A DNA stretch of 64,000 bases from Sipunculus nudus. Lineage: Eukaryota > Annelida > Sipuncula > Golfingiida > Sipunculidae. The stretch is from assembly GCA_026874595.1 (NCBI GenBank), contig CM049314.1, positions 60,491,300-60,555,299 of the forward strand. The letters are read 5' to 3'. This document shows, in pieces, positions 33,120 to 45,924 of the stretch. The notes under the pieces were generated by a model. It ran no database searches. It saw only the letters and a list, made by a program, of their open reading frames with translations, and was not told where the DNA came from. A program made the position numbers and the translations under genes. Position 1 is the stretch's first letter; every line of letters begins with the position of its first letter.

Positions 33120-35195
33120 CTACCGGTTTACAATTATGCAATCCTCTCCGACATGGAACTCGCTTGTATTAACAGAAATTGGGACTTTTGTCAAAGACAA
33201 AACCAGGTCTCTGTGACAGGAATTTTCCCAGAATTTCCACACGTGCTGGGGAAGACCGGACTGAGGCGTAATGTGTGTAATAAGGACACCTCGAGCCTGC
33301 TACAAGCGTGCTAAAGGTCGAGCTGTGTGTAGTGTTGTAATATCATTAAACTGGGCAAGTGCGCTCTATAGATGTGTCGTTGACCTACAATGGGTCGCAA
33401 AGTCACAGCAAATGGGAGCGACACATAGCCTTTTCCACAGGCACTGATAGATACTGGGGGTTGGGGAGCGCCACCGTGTGTCCGTAAGAGACTAAGCGAC
33501 ACAATGCCAAATGCATCCGCTACACGTCAGCTGACTGTAGGGCTGAAAATTAAGAGTACTCGACTCGAGGTCTGGGTAATACATAGGCCTATGGAAGGGT
33601 CACGTGAATCATTGAGCTTTTGAGTATATGTTTTTGTGTGGATTTGCATGCATATTTTAATGTTGATGCCAAGGCAGTCTGCATATTTGTTCTTTACAAT
33701 ATAATACGGCGCTTTAAACCTGTATTAGTCAAATCAAGTGAAGCCTGCATGTGACATCACTCTTTGCCGCCAATTAGAAACAAATTAAAATTTAAGCAAC
33801 CGTTTGCCTTGGAGTAGTGAGAGGGAGAAAATAAAGCCGTCAAGAAGTAAAAGTTATAAATGATTTACATTAGTAATATCTTCACAGTGTTTCCATGACA
33901 GGGCGGGAGTACTCAATTCCAGGCAGGGGAAATGTATATACAGTCGGGCCCATTTAATTGAATATCGTATTTGTCAGCTGATAATATTTATTTAAGCGTG
34001 CTGTTTAGTCCAGATGTAAGAGAATTGTGTAAAAAAATAAAAGAATCATTAAATTTGTCATCATAATTGTGCAAACCAAACTCAATATTTTCCGCTATGG
34101 GGCCATGCTGGATTCATCGTATCTTGATCAAAATCCAAGATGGGGAACAAGATGGCTCCCATATTATAAAAATATCAATAAAGCCGGTGGTATTTGTCGT
34201 GTAATGCATTTCACGTATACTGTTTATACATTTTGGGATCGAGAAGTTCAATAAGGAGGGATTCATGTCTTTATTATGACTTTATCAATGAATTCTGACT
34301 TTGTTGACATTCTAAAAGTGCTGAATTTGTCTTTGTATACTAACTCATCGAACAGAAAATGGTAGTTCTGGGTTCTGCACAGTAGTAGAAAACCTTTGAC
34401 TCTAATAAGATGTACAAGTCATTTTCTGAGTTGTTTTGTTATGCATTTTGATGAATGACTGAACTGTAGAGCATTTTATATTGCAATATTTCATATTTCT
34501 TCCTTTTAATTTCCCTTTATTTGTATGCTAACAAATGTAATTGCTTGGAAGAGGTCATAGGGCCAATAAACTTATCTGTCTAAATCTGGAATAAAATTTA
34601 TTCCATAATTCTGCTATTGGTAATTGGTAATTTCACTTACACACGTCTGTTATACCTATATTCAGTTTTGTCTAATAAATATGTTAAAACATATTGTTTT
34701 TTACCCACTTCATAACATACACATTCATAAGTAAGACAAACAAAGAATAAGATAAACATGGAAAGCTCTGTGATTTTAAAGCCTCAAACATGGCCAAGGT
34801 AAGAATTTCATAAATACCATCATCCCCAGATTACGACCACTATACTCAGTCCCCTAGATGGTCGTAATTGTGGGGTCCCACTGTACGTCATGTCTTTTAG
34901 GAAAAATGAAAAACCTAAATTTGAGTAACAAATCTTTACTGAACAGTTTCATATTATTTTGGTATTTAAAACATACTTTTAAAGTTATCAAAGCACTATG
35001 TCAATCGAGCTGTGAGCCCGACTGACACTTTCTTGAAAATTTGCTGGACCACTCAACCTTCAAAACAGGCACCATACACATCAAAATGTCTTCCATGAAG
35101 GATGAAACTTCACATTTGCAGTGAAAACGATTATATCTTAGATAGATTCCAATTTGTTTTAAAGGGACATAAGCAGGAGTAATATTATGCCTATT
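32880..35195. repeat. Segmental duplication block, copy 1 (upstream flank of the intact TRIM gene)
   Basis: Shares long collinear similarity with 55770-58533, for example gacgaaac..taaatgagtatatgatcgtgcc, the splice donor, catcatccccagattacgac, and cgagctgtgagcccgactga. Similarity ends at ggagtaatattatgcctatt (35195), where LINE sequence begins. It contains the predicted 5' exon end at 33120. The middle (33560-34650) aligns poorly by eye. Confidence 0.75.
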
Positions 35196-36420
35196 TTTGC
35201 CACAGTGTTTTTATTATCAAAATCCTACCATATAAACTTAAATTTCTCTGTTTTCCATAAATAAGTAATTTCAAAGATACTTTGAATCTTTTGTTCACAA
35301 TTACTTTTGCAAATATTATTAAAATTGTCGGACACAAAGGCACCCAAAATGATATATTTATATGTTCCTCCCATCTGAATCCGAACGGTTTAAAGTATCT
35401 GTCTTTTAATCTCCATATCAGCATTGCTTCTGTTTTTTCTTTGTTAATATTTAGACCCGAGTATTTTGAAAATTGTTTAAACAAATCCAGTACAACTTTG
35501 TTTAACAGAGTTTAGACTCTAAACAATGATAGTTGTATTATCTGCTTTAGTACTAGTTTTAATTCTTGTTTTTCTTTATATTAATACCATTTATTTTTAG
35601 ATTGCTACGTATGGATATACATAGTTATCATTTCTAAACATAAGATGAAAATGTAGGGTGATCCTGTATCTCCTTTTCTTACTCCTCTTTCAATTATAAA
35701 ATACCCTGATGAGTGACCATTATTCATTATACAAGCTTCAACATTACTGTATAACAATCTCACAAATTTTATATAACTGTTCCCCAAATTTAAACATTTA
35801 AGTGTATCATAAATTAAACTCCATTCTAATGTGTAAAAAGGCTTCTCAATGTTATTGTGATTATTATTCCGTTGAAATTTCTTGATTAGCCACAAAAATT
35901 ATTCTGACTGCTTTTGTAATAGATGAATGCTTCATAAAGCCATGCTGACTTTCGTGGATTAATTTTGATAAAACCTGTTTTAATCTAAAAGATAATGCTA
36001 TCCTTATAATTTTGTAACCAATATTTAATAAGGAAATTGGTCGCCAGTTCTTTATTTTAGTTCTGTTTTATCTTTCCTTTCTAACATAACAATAACAGCT
36101 TGTTTTTGAAAGGGATTTAGACTTCCATTTTCTTAAGGAAAGTTAAAGCTTTCAACCATTAACCATTCCATGTTTTCCCCTAAAAATTGTAAAAACTCAA
36201 CGCTCAGGCCATCATTTCCCGGTGACTTATTTTTAATAAAATGTTTTCATAACTTTAAAACATTCTTCAGCTGACAAGTTTTCTTTTAAAGTTTTTTTGC
36301 ATTTGTGAGCTAATGAATAACTATTTTTAAAGAAGTAATTTTTCTCTGTTTGATCTGTTGTAGATTTGTTAGAAGCATACCATTTTTTGTTATCCTTTTT
36401 TTTATCTAAAATGTTTTTTT
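35196..36420 (-). pseudogene. Decayed non-LTR retrotransposon (LINE) reverse transcriptase
   Basis: Minus-strand fragments in changing frames carry reverse-transcriptase blocks in order. Near 36200 is TGNDGL. At 35605-35895 the reading includes EKPFYTLEWSLIYDTL and GVRKGDTGSPYIFIL. The catalytic block reads ADN at about 35537-35545 where ADD is expected. At 35191-35484 is SKYSGLNINKEKTEAM. Many stops and shifts show it is dead. The 3' end abuts the duplication boundary at 35195. Confidence 0.7.
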
Positions 36421-36762
36421 TTGCCAGTTATAATGTGTCCCCCATCATCTACAAACTACTTAATATGTTTCCTTGTTCCATTTCTGTTTTTTTTTTTTTG
36501 GTATATAAAAAATAATATTTGGTAATTTTTTTGGTGAAGTTAGTAATTCTACGGTGGGATGTACTTGTCCATGTTTATTTGTGACAGAGTACAGATGCTT
36601 TTAATTATAGAGATGACACATATTCATGGCACCCAAGATGGGATATACATGGAATGATGGAGAGCAGCGGAGAACTTTTCTAAACCTGGACGACAGCTCA
36701 AGCTCTTGTGACCGCACCTATGTGGGGAAGGCACCCGCTAAAGTGGTCTTGAGTATCAGTAC

Positions 36763-36808
<46 letters not shown>

Positions 36809-37610
36809 TAATAATTATAAATTAATAAAGGAGAAAAAGTAAATCTAATTTTATTTGTAATCTTACCAAAGATATCTATGTCAAGAAATTTTAGAAGACA
36901 TGGACACGAAACCATGTATGGTTTACGTTATATGTGCAGTGACAGACAAAATATACATACGTACAATAATAATGATAGACACATTCTGATTTGTAAGCCA
37001 TTATTTGCGAAGTATAGTTCCATGCTGCGTGTGAAGAGGCAATAAACCTAATTACATTGTACATTATTATATTTTATTCTAAAATAAGTGTCGGTATATT
37101 GTTTTTCATGGGGGAGGTTGGAGAAATACATATCATGGGTCGAAGTACAATGGTCATATAGGGGGCGGGAAACGCCAACAAAAATCTCTATAGGGGAACA
37201 CTCAACAGGGAAAACCCCTGCCAATAGGTCAATAAGGAGGGTGTGGAAGGGGCCTAAGCGAAGTGTAAAATTAAAATCATTTTGCGAATGGCCACATTTC
37301 CCTATATTTTGTTTATGGCGTTTACAAATATCATCAAGAATATTTTATCAGTTTATTTTACACTCAAAGTTAATAGCAATACATGTAACAGGGCGGGGAA
37401 CTATACTATTCCCCCAACTTTTATGTTGGAGGCAATTACCCCCGCTGCCCCTGGTTCCTACGCCCATGAAATAATACAAATATAATTACATGTAATACAA
37501 TTAAGAATACAATAATCGTATGAATAAGTGATGATTAGTTTATACTTCATATATATATATATACCCACGTGATATATAGATATATAATAGTAAGTGGGCA
37601 GATATGGTAA
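36421..37610. other. Non-coding stretch with TAA microsatellite
   Basis: Holds a (TAA)n tract at about 36767-36805 and an AT-rich remainder. The open frames at 37088-37485 have no protein features that I recognise and are not called. Confidence 0.5.
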
Positions 37611-37619
37611 AGATCATTA

Positions 37620-37624
<5 letters not shown>

Positions 37625-37666
<42 letters not shown>
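37625..37666. repeat. (TA)n microsatellite
   Basis: About 21 TA dinucleotides. Confidence 0.95.
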
Positions 37667-37669
<3 letters not shown>

Positions 37670-39580
37670 TAGCACTCCTGTTTATGGCCACTCTTAAATA
37701 ACGGTCAGAGCTTCTTTAACAGTCAGATTTTCTGGTCCCGAAATTATCGCCGTTATATTTCATATTCGTTTGTTAATTGCGGCAACTTCTCTATCCGTAT
37801 TACGGCCAGCTTTCCCGGTCCCAGTGCGATGGGTTTGGTTGGCGCGAATCGGATCTGATAAGCAAGATTAATAAAAGTTATTTAATCAAAGGATAAGGAC
37901 CAGCGTGTCACAGTGATTATGTCACATGACCACTTATCGGCAAACTTTAAAGCCTTTCTCCTTTCTTTAATATACGTGTGGTGACATAACTATGATCACA
38001 AAAAAAGTGTTGCAAATTTTGCACAACTCACCAATACTTGAATAATTAAGGATGCAATATAAATATAACGACTACGCGGGCTATCGTGGACTTCTTACCT
38101 TTGCATATGACAAAATAAATAATAACAACAAGAAAGTGTTGGTTGTTCCGGGCGGAGTGTTTGCCAGGACAGTGTCTGAGCAGTTAACTGGTGTATTTTA
38201 AGAAGTCAGTACAGATCATCAGCTGTGAAAAGGGACCACTTAGTCCCAAAGTAAAATCAGCGCGTCCTGTCGGATGTTCGGTCGTGTAGAACCGGACATC
38301 CGTAGGATATTTCGAGTGTGCAGAAAGGGCCAAGTAGCATATTTTAAATAAATAATCATAACCCTGCAATAGACGAGATGTCAAAAGTCTACACAAATGC
38401 TAAGCTATAATGGAAGCTTGTAATCAAGAGAATTTAAATTATCAGAACCCGCAATCACTCTAGTAAAAATATGGTTATTTTATTGTGTATGATTTTATAG
38501 CATGTTAATAACTAAGTTGAGTACATTCCATGGATCAAACCTGAAACTAATACATTCATTGACCCGATGGTGGAATGTTAAATTCTGTGGACTAGCTGTA
38601 GGACCCTAGTTCCGACTTGCGTGATTTGCAATTTTGTCTGTACGAAAAACGGCAGACCCCTCAGTGGTTGCAAAGAATTGTCGATAAATATTTGATAAGG
38701 CATGGAAATCAGACAACACAATACCTCAATGTCAAGGTAGTATTATATCTGCCGAGAGAGTTTTGTGACCTTTACACTCGTATCTTCTTAAGTCGAAGCC
38801 TGTAGAACACTCTGGGGATGACCACGCCCTCATCAGCAAGTTATCATAGGATTATCTATAGAATTTTTTTACACATTTTGTGGTCAAATGTATGCATTAA
38901 ATACAAACCGTATGGCCATGGTTATATTTGAATATGTATAACGCAACTGAACCATCCCTGATGAGACGATATAATCAAGAGTGAAATATATTTATTCATA
39001 TAACATACGTACACACCGTTGACCTAATGAAATTACCCAGTTACTCACATATACATGTATTGTCCGTCAATACAGCGTAACGGAAGTAAGATCAATGCAA
39101 CATGAAATATATGTGACCAGTATTATTTTTAGATAGTAATGTAATTTGGTAAAGAAAGTTTAAATTTTCTACTAAAGAAAAGAACGGATATTTTAATGTG
39201 TATAATTTACCATTTAATACGCTTAACACTGTAGCTAGGCCTATGAACGGATTACAGCAGTTGGTGTTTCTGCAAAAAAAAAGTACCGCTTCCCTTGTAG
39301 CTTTTCTGAGTATAAGCACACCTTCCGGGAGAGCTTCCTGATACATGTGAGTGACTATAGCGTCAAATTTTGTTTAAGCGTTCAGCTGCACTTCAGACCT
39401 ATTAACGAGTATTGCCACCGTGCGCTTTATCACTGTGAAGAATAATACTAGAATAAGATCAAGCATTAAGCAGCAAATTTTCTATATTATACGGGTTGCT
39501 GTTGAATTTACACATATTTATTAACCCTTGGAATTCCCACCGCCTTTATTCTTTTGAAATTACATTCTATCACTTAATAG
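37667..39580. other. Non-coding stretch
   Basis: AT-rich unique sequence. I see no gene, RNA or repeat structure that I can support. Confidence 0.5.
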
Positions 39581-39583
39581 ATA

Positions 39584-39585
<2 letters not shown>

Positions 39586-39621
<36 letters not shown>

Positions 39622-39659
39622 CATTTAATTACATTCTATAGCTTAATAGATAAATTATT

Positions 39660-39710
<51 letters not shown>
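39586..39710. repeat. Two (TA)n microsatellites flanking a short duplicated segment
   Basis: TA tracts at about 39587-39619 and 39660-39706 are each preceded by nearly the same sequence (ttacattctatcacttaatagataaa), so a 75-bp module is duplicated with its TA tail. Confidence 0.85.
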
Positions 39711-39849
39711 TTAAATGAGAAAAACATTGTGTGCAAATACCTTGAACCGACTGAAAACAAAAGTTGTTGAAAGTAACCCCATTACGATGACAGCTATTCT
39801 TCTTGATACAAGTTGATACAAATAAAACAAGTGACCCTGGGGTCATGAC

Positions 39850-42800
39850 GCTCAGCTGACCAGGTAGACATTGACAAAAGTAATTTTATCATCTGAATGT
39901 CAAATTTGAATGAAATACTTTTTCCAAACTTGACCTTTTGTATAAAATCATCCAATATTCATTGGGGTACTGTGGAGCTCTGTAGCATGAAGGATATGGG
40001 TAACAGACACCTATTTTCAAGGTTTACAAGATGACTTTTCAGGGGTCTCCCAGCATGTCAAAAAATAAAATTCTAGGTCCAGTTATTATGATTTGTGCCC
40101 TGTTAACAAATCCAAATGTTTATTCTGGGGGGTATTTCAAAGCTGCATAGGATGAAGGATATGGGTAACAGAGATGTAATTTCAGGTGCACAAGGAGACT
40201 TTTCAGGGGCCTCCCAGCATATCAAGAAAGGAGATTCTAGGTCAAGTCATTATAATATGTGCTCTGTTAACAGATGACCAAATCTTAAAACAGATGACCA
40301 AATCTTTATTCTGGGGAGTACTTCGGAGCCCCAGAGCATGAAGGATATGGGTAACAGGGACCTTATTTCGGGTTTACATGTAGACCTTTTATGGGCTTCC
40401 CTCAAGGTGAGGACAGAAGATTCTAGGTCCAGTCATTATGATTTGTGCCCTGTTAATATATGACCAAATCTTTATTCTGGGGGGTACTTCAGGGCCCCAT
40501 AGCTCACAGAATAATGGTAACAGGGACCTTATTTCGGGTTTCCATGTAGACCTTTTATGGGCTTCCCTGGAGGTGAGGACAGAAGATTCTAGGTCCAGTC
40601 ATTATGATTTGTGCCCTGTTTACAGATGACCAAATGTTTAAAGATCACAAAAGTAGAGAAAAAAAATCGTAAAAAATAAAAAAAATATAGGTGGCGCCAC
40701 CAATCTCCAGAAATTGATGAAACACTCCATGATCAATATCCATGCAAAGAATCATGGTGATTAATGCATAAGTTGTTCAGATACTTGAGCTTTTGTATTA
40801 AATTTTGCATTATTCTGGGGGGTACTTCAGAACCCCATAGCTCGAAGAATATAGGTCACAGTGACCTAATTTCAGGTTTACAAGGAGAATTTCATAGACC
40901 TCCCAGGATTTCAAGTAAGAAGATTCCCGGTCTAGCGGTTACGATTTGTGCCCTGTTAACAGACAGACGCCTGGATGGCCGGACGGACGACGCACAAAAG
41001 GTGATCCCTACAGCTCAGATGACTTTCAGTCAGCTGAGCTAAAAATTGAAAAAATACAGGTGGCGCCACCAGAATGCAGAAACTGATGAAACATTTCATG
41101 ATCAATATCCATGCAAAGAATCATGGTGATCAATGTAATAATTGTTCAGATACTTGAGCTTTTGTATCAAATTTTCCATTATTCTGGGGGGTACTTCGGA
41201 GCCCCATAGCTCAGAGGTTATGGGTAACAGAGACTTAATTTCAAGTTTTTAAGGAAACTTTTCATGGGCCTCTCAGGATGTCAAGAGAGAAGATTCTAGG
41301 TCCAGTTGTTACAATTTGTGCCATGTTAACAGATGACCGCATCTTATGAGGTCTCAAAAATAGAGAAAAAAATTCGTAAAAATAAAAAAAATACAGGTGG
41401 CGCCACCATAGTGCAGAAACTGATGACACATTCCATGATCAATATCCATGCAAAGAATCATGGTGATCACTGCAATAGTTGTTAAGATACTTGAGGTTTT
41501 GTATCAAATTGTCCATTATTCTGAGGGATACTTCAGATGACTTACAGTCAGCTGAGCTAAAAACACTTAATGGTCAATATCCATGCAAGGAATCATGATG
41601 ATCTCCGTATTAGTTGTTCAGATACTTCAGCTTTTGTATCAAATTGTCCATTATTCTGAGGGATACTTCAGAGTCCTATAGCTTGAAGGATATGGGTAAC
41701 AGAGACCTAATTTCAAGTTTCCACAGGCACTCTTCATGGGCCTCCTTGCATGACAAGAATGAAGTTTCTAGGTCCAGTTGTTGCAATTTGTACCCTCTTG
41801 ATAGATTACATAGGTGGCTCAACTAGTCTGCAGGAACTGATGGAACATCTCATAATCAATATGTATGCCAAAAATCATGACCATCAGTGATGTAGTTATT
41901 GAGATATTGAAGTTTTTGTATGAAATTTTTGACTACTCTGGGTGGGTACTTTGGGGCCCCATTGCTCGAAGGATATGGGTAACAGAGACCTAATTTCTGG
42001 TTTCCATGGAGACTTTTCATAGGTCTTCTAGTGTGCTGAGAATGAAGATTCTAGGTCCAGTCGTTACTATTTGTGCCATGCTAACGGATGACAGCATCCT
42101 TAAAGGTCTCAAAAATTGAGGAAAAAATCGTAAAAAATCGAACGAGACAGGTGGCGCCACCAGTCTGCAGGAACAGATGACACATCTCATGATCAATAGT
42201 TATGCCACAAATCATGACCATGATTCAAGTAGTTAATGAGATATTGAAGTTTTTGTATGAAATTTTTTACTTTTCTTGGGGGTACTTTAGGGCTCCATAG
42301 CTCGAAGAATATGGGTAACAGAGACCTAATTTTGGTTTCCATGGAGACTTTTCATAGGTCTCTCAGTGTGTCGAGAATGAAGATTCTAGGTCCAGTCCTT
42401 ATGATTTGTGCCACGTTAACAGATTACAGCATCCTAAAAGGTCTCAAAAATAGAGGAAAAAATCGTAAAAAATCAAACAATACAGATGGCGCCACAAGTC
42501 TGCAGGAACTGATGGAAAATTTCATAATCAATATGTATGCCAAAAATCATGACCATCAGTGATGTAGTTATTGAGATATTGAAGTTTTTGTATGACATTT
42601 TTGACTACTCAGGGGGGGGGGGGTACTTTGGGGCCCCATAGCTCGAAGGATATGGTTAACAGAGACCTAATTTCTGGTTTCCAAGGATATTTTTCATGGA
42701 CCTCTTAGTGTGTCAAGAATGAAGATTCTAGGTCAAGTCGTTACGATTTGTGCCATGCTAACAGATGACAGCATCCTTAAAGGTCTCAAAAATAGAGGAA

Positions 42801-43730
42801 AAAATCGTAAAAAATCAAACAATACAGGTGGCGCCACAAGTCTGCAGGAACTGACGGAACATTTCATAATCAATAGTTATGCCAAAAATCATGACCATCA
42901 GTGATGTAGTTAATGAGATATTAAAGTTTTTGTATGAAATTTTTTACTTTTCTTGGGGGTACTTTGGGGCTCCATAGCTCGTAGAAAATATGGGTAACAG
43001 AGACCTAATTTCTGGTTTCCATGGAGACTTTTCATAGGTCTCTCAATGTGTCAAGAATTAAGATTCTAGGTCCAGTCCTTATGATTTGTGCCTTGTTAAC
43101 AGATGTTTACATTTTGAAAGGTCTCAAAAATAGAGAAAAAAATTCGTAAAAAATTGAACGATACAGGTGGCGCCACCAGTCTGCAGGAAGTGATGGAACA
43201 TCTCATGATCAATATATATGAAAAAATCATGACCATCAGTCAAGTATTTAATGAGATATTGAAGTTTTTGTTTGAAATTTTTTTACTTTTCTGGGGGGTA
43301 GTTTGGGGCCCCATAGCTGGAAGGATATGGGTAACAGAGACCTAATTTCTGGTTTCCATGGAGACTTTTCATAGGTCTCTCAGTGTGTCGAGAATGAAGA
43401 TTCTAAGTCCAGTCATTACGATTTGTGCCTTGTCAACAGATGTTCACATTTTTAAAGGTCTCAAAAATAGAGAAAAAAAATTCGTAAAAAAATTCGTAAA
43501 AAACCCCATAGCTGGAAGGATATGGGTAACAGAGACCTAATTTCTGGTTTCCAAGGAGATTTTCATTGACCTCCCAGGATGTCAAGTAAGAAGATTCCAG
43601 TTCTAGCGGTTACGATTTGTGCCTGGTTAACGGACAGACAGACGGACAGACAGACAGACGGACAGACAGACAGACGGACGACGGACAAAGTGTGATCGCT
43701 ATAGCTCAGATGACTTTCAGTCAGCTGAGC
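39850..43730. mobile_element. Tandem-cored non-autonomous element, copy II (3.9 kb; about 4 short and 9 long units)
   Basis: Left end GCTCAGCTGACC (39850-39861) and right end AGTCAGCTGAGC (43719-43730) are 12-bp inverted repeats with one mismatch. The right end forms the hairpin GCTCAGATGACT-ttc-AGTCAGCTGAGC and is followed by TAAAAAA. The core has about four short units (165-185 bp) at 39950-40640, then long units of about 340 bp that carry extra sequence including the palindrome GGTGGCGCCACC (about 40692, 41060, 41397, 42152, 43168). Extra right ends occur inside at 41028-41039 and 41546-41557. A (GACAGACG)n tract lies at 43632-43690. Helentron/HINE-like by structure; ORFs inside are repeat artefacts. 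Confidence 0.6.
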
Positions 43731-43773
43731 TAAAAAATCTTTCAACATTCGAATTTCGTGATATCATAAATCC

Positions 43774-45572
43774 TTATGTGTAAATGAACAAGAATGCTGC
43801 GTTGCTGCAAGCGACCCACAGATAGGGATGTTCAAATGAAAGATTGAATACGTGGTTCAGGCCATCCGCATGGGTTAGCAGATGCCGAACAAATTCTCCT
43901 TCAAATGTGTTTAGCTTATAATCTGCAATGAGGATATTCCAGTTGGGCAACATTGTCGATCCAAGGACAAGACCCATGTGACCATCCCCTCCACCATCGC
44001 CAATCGGTAAGTTTCCAGTCGGTAGTGTACACCTTTAGCTTTTCTGACAACTTACAAGATACACTTTGCCGGCAACAGGGTGCACCGCCATCTTGATTAT
44101 ATGTATTCCTGGTGGTGCAGGAAGTGAATCGAATAAGACGCCATCCGTGGAATACCGCAGGATCTGGCCGTTTGTGCGACACACCAAAATATTGCCGTCA
44201 TCAACTACCATTCCCCACAGGTTGTTTGGTCCATTTTGCAACACAATATCATGAGTAGTGGAGCTAGTAGACACTCTGACTTTTCGCTGGTACCTTGAGA
44301 GGGTATATATTTTGTCATCGTATATGTCTAATCCACCTAAAAGTGCACCTCTTCCCTCAAAAGGATACACTCCGATGACCTGACCTGTTGAATTAACTTT
44401 TATAGCGGCGTTTCTGTTGCCTATTCCCAAAATAGCGAAGCCGTCACGTAATGCTACCATATGAAACAGATATGAGACAGCACCAAGTTTCGTATTTAGT
44501 ATTTTTAGTTCTAGTTTTTTCTCAGGTTTCTTTTCGTAGATTGATGCATCAACCACTACCTCGCCAAGAGAAAAGGTAAACATGAAACAACCGGTGTCAA
44601 TTCCACCTGAAATTACGTATTCATCTTCATCAATCTTTGGACGAATTGCTTGCACACATTTAGCGGTGTGTACTGAATTTACTGTCTTAAAAATAGTAGA
44701 TGTAGCCAACATAAGCTGTTTCAGGACCTCGATCTTTCCACCTACGAGCATGACATTCAGTTCGGTCAGTCTATTAAAAGCTTGAGAGCATGCCGAATTG
44801 TGCTTTTCTAATGCTTTAACTTCTCTGTGATAATCATCTTCACGTTTATCCACCCCTGTGGTAATAGTCTCAAGTATAACCTTTTTGTACTTCTCCAAAT
44901 TTTCTTCCGTTTCTCTCCTCTTGTCCCTAATCATCTTCAATGACTGGTCCATTTCCTGATTTAACAACTTGTCAAGATCCACAATCCTCTTCTATTACAC
45001 GTTTTCCTTCTTCAATGATGCTTTTGGCTTTCTCTTTCACCTCGGTTATATCACAGATCTTGTGATCATCGTAAAGTTCAGACACTATACACTCATAACA
45101 AACACCCGTGCGGCAGGTCAAACACGCCTGGATTAGCTCCCTGACATGTATCCAACAAACTGTTTCTGCTATAACATCTAAGGAAAACATTTGTTTATTT
45201 TTATGTGTCTCTACACAAAATCTGACATAGGCGGAAATCACAGTCTGTGCACCAAGACACCGCTTGCCTTCACTCGCCTTTCATTATGCATAATGCACAA
45301 GCGTAATGTTCTTTCGTAACGTCCAGTGCTATTTTCATCTTCTTCGACTTTACATTAACCGGAAGAGCCAATACGCCAAGTGGCGATAGTTTCGTTTCTT
45401 CCATGCAGACAGGGCACTGTAGTCGTCCATTATTCTGGAAAGATTTTGTTTCCAACAAACACTTTTCGCAGAATGCATGCTTGCATGACAGCTCAAGGGG
45501 GTTTCTGTGCGTTCGGTCGAGACCACAAATCAGACAGTCCACCAATAGGTTTATTGGTTTGGCTTTTGTCAT
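43774..45572 (-). pseudogene. Broken TRIM-like gene, paralogue of 29161-30984
   Basis: The minus-strand start ATG at 45572 follows an acceptor (CATTTCAG, ending at 45578) by five bases, as in the intact gene. The RING is complete (CLICGLDRTH, then CPVC). The frame stops in B-box 1 at 45270. B-box 2 resumes in another frame at 45241-44972 (CLTCRTGVCYECI). The coiled coil and most of the propeller lie in a third frame at 44982-44035. The last blades are at 43977-43774 (FVRHLLTHADG, YLWVACSNAAFLF). At least three frameshifts or stops separate the pieces, so no full product is possible. Order and orientation match the intact gene throughout. Confidence 0.88.
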
Positions 45573-45924
45573 TCTGTCTGAAATGATACAATATTAAAGT
45601 ATTCAGTGCAATGCGTTTCATGTTTAGACGAATAATCATAAGTATTATGGCTTTTTAGCACCAACTGCTTCTGAGGAGAATTCACCATAAATTCTCCAGA
45701 CCTCAAATAAGAACTTTCTATGTCTAATGATTACCATTTGTAATTTACGGGATTACGATCGGCCAGGCGGGGACAGGTCCATCGGTGCAACTGTACATGA
45801 CTAAAATCAGCATCGACAAAAGGAGTAGTGTCATTGTAAAGGGTGATGTTTACACCTTTCCTAGGGAGTTTTATGTTTTGGTCTGTTAACAATTTTACTG
45901 AACAAGTGACCTATAGGTTATGAC

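Noticed and set aside
42257-43540. Several 60-101-codon ORFs (SRMKILGPV, GLKNRGKNRKKSNN)
   Set aside because: They recur once per 340-bp repeat unit and are repeat artefacts.
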